Of a stretch of DNA of 64,000 nt, positions 63,209-64,000 are shown one piece after another. Every line of letters begins with the position of its first letter. Within the stretch, counting starts at the first letter, position 1. The stretch covers positions 62,001 to 126,000 of the forward strand of contig JAOQAE010000003.1 of the NCBI GenBank assembly GCA_025963725.1, written 5' to 3'. The position numbers and the translations under genes are program-made. Source of the DNA: Bacteroidota bacterium. Lineage in GTDB: Bacteria > Bacteroidota > Bacteroidia > 2-12-FULL-35-15. A model generated the notes under the pieces. That model was not told the origin of the DNA, did not search any database, and saw only the letters and a program-made list of their open reading frames with translations.

Positions 63209-64000
63209 ATGAAGAAGTACATACTTTCCCTTGTTGTTTTAATTGCCGGGCTTTCCAACGTATCCGCCACGCATAACCGTGCGGGAGAGATCACCTACAG
63301 GTGGATCTCCGGCTATACCTACGAAGTTACAGCCACCACCTATACCAATACTTACGCTACAACCGCCGACCGCTGCGAGGTAACAATTTATTTCGGCGAC
63401 GGCGACAGCGCCGTAGCGCCAAGGATCAACGGGCCCTTTCCGGGAACCCTCTGCCCTTCCACTGCCGATGGCGCAATGATCACGCCCAACACCAAGCTCA
63501 ACGTTTATAAAACCTCACACACCTACCACGGCCCGAACCTCTATGTGATCACCATGGAGGATCCCAACAGGAACGCCGGCATCTGTAACATTCCAAACTC
63601 TGTGAACACCTCGTTCTTCCTGCGAACCGAATTAAACATCAATCCTTTTTTAAGCCCCAACAGCTCACCCGTTCTTCTCAACGAGCCGATCGATCTTGCC
63701 TGTGTGGGCGAATGCTTTGAGCACAACCCCGGCGCTTACGATGCCGATGGCGACAGCCTTTATTACCGCTTATCAACTTCCTATGCAGGCGGCTCACCGA
63801 TCCCCGGCTGGACATTTCCTCCGAACATGGGGCCTGCAAGCATCGACCACCAGACCGGCGACCTTGTATGGTGCACGCCTACCGTGATCTGCCAGTACAA
63901 CGTTGCCATTGTGATCGAAGAGTGGAAGCTGCTCCTGACAACACACACGCGCTATTATGCAGGATCAGTGCTGCGCGATATGCAGATAGATGTGGCTACC
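63209..64000 (+). CDS. Second paralogue of the large secreted protein (partial, 3' end missing)
   Basis: The frame opens at ATG 63209 and runs to the window edge without a stop, giving 264 residues. It begins with signal peptide MKKYILSLVVLIAGLSNVSA and then matches the N-terminal domain of the previous gene almost position by position (HNRAGEITYRWISGYTYEVT, YFGDGDSAVAPRINGPFPGT, GDSLYYRLSTSYAGGS, WCTPTVICQYNVAIVIEEWK). A gliding-motility-type C-terminal sorting domain is expected beyond the edge but cannot be seen. The two genes are 88 bases apart and probably arose by tandem duplication. Confidence 0.88.
   Translation, partial: MKKYILSLVVLIAGLSNVSATHNRAGEITYRWISGYTYEVTATTYTNTYATTADRCEVTIYFGDGDSAVAPRINGPFPGTLCPSTADGAMITPNTKLNVYKTSHTYHGPNLYVITMEDPNRNAGICNIPNSVNTSFFLRTELNINPFLSPNSSPVLLNEPIDLACVGECFEHNPGAYDADGDSLYYRLSTSYAGGSPIPGWTFPPNMGPASIDHQTGDLVWCTPTVICQYNVAIVIEEWKLLLTTHTRYYAGSVLRDMQIDVAT

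Overview
The window looks like the chromosome of a member of the phylum Bacteroidota. Eight ORFs look like, or are paralogous to, type IX secretion system (T9SS) cargo: six with type A C-terminal sorting domains, one with a type B (gliding-motility-associated) domain, and one partial gene cut by the window edge. Several genes are preceded by the Bacteroidota -7 promoter element TAnnTTTG. The menaquinone gene mqnC points to the futalosine pathway, and large TPR or propeller signalling proteins are fused to kinase or phosphatase domains. Overall base composition is near 50% GC with AT-richer accessory stretches. No rRNA, tRNA, CRISPR array, insertion sequence or phage was recognised, and order or genus cannot be fixed from this sequence.

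Layout. 1-1166: tail of a radical SAM protein and a DUF4130 protein, a putative DNA repair/modification pair. 1229-6696: DUF4256 protein, SdiA-regulated-type secreted protein, phospholipase-D lipoprotein, small membrane protein, OmpA lipoprotein, and an unknown lipoprotein. 6711-10904 (mostly minus strand): T9SS cargo, L-asparaginase, a frameshifted DUF559 nuclease gene embedded in palindromic repeats, and TatD. 11170-13562: hmgA-hppD tyrosine catabolism operon with a clear promoter and terminator. 13721-20270: beta-propeller-repeat T9SS cargo, a TPR hybrid histidine kinase (HK-REC-HPt), and a lipoprotein. 20328-26750 (minus): aspS, a palindromic repeat, a propeller-SpoIIE phosphatase sensor, and SprB-repeat T9SS cargo. 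26926-33217: tadA, M16 protease, bacilliredoxin, S8 protease, a second copy of the palindromic repeat, and ssb.

33458-44771 is the most accessory-like part: a small zinc-finger protein, lipoproteins, DUF1801, gene remnants, tiny membrane proteins, a thioredoxin-like lipoprotein, an esterase, a beta-helix T9SS protein, a pentapeptide-repeat protein, a secreted protein with a JAB/RadC-like motif, and a GNAT acetyltransferase. 44893-48783: a secreted heme-c/copper-monooxygenase-like T9SS protein, a BD-FAE-like hydrolase, and a TPR membrane protein ending in an orphan phosphatase linker. 48863-57653 (minus) is a core lipid/translation cluster: pdxA, DUF177, rpmF, plsX, fabH, accB, accC, with a secreted unknown protein and leucyl aminopeptidase upstream. 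57776-59459: mqnC and a Crp-family regulator. 59480-60260: a four-copy tandem array of roughly 170-250 bp units. 60412-64000: two tandem paralogous large secreted proteins, the second cut off by the window edge.

The most distinctive signals are: four families of palindromic intergenic repeats, one running into a DUF559 nuclease gene (a possible REP/RAYT-like partnership); a hairpin that seems to act both as terminator and as promoter-bearing leader before the propeller-SpoIIE gene; a complete set of PHM-type copper ligands in a T9SS cytochrome protein; a JAMM-like motif in an otherwise unknown secreted protein; and several broken or slippage-prone small genes.
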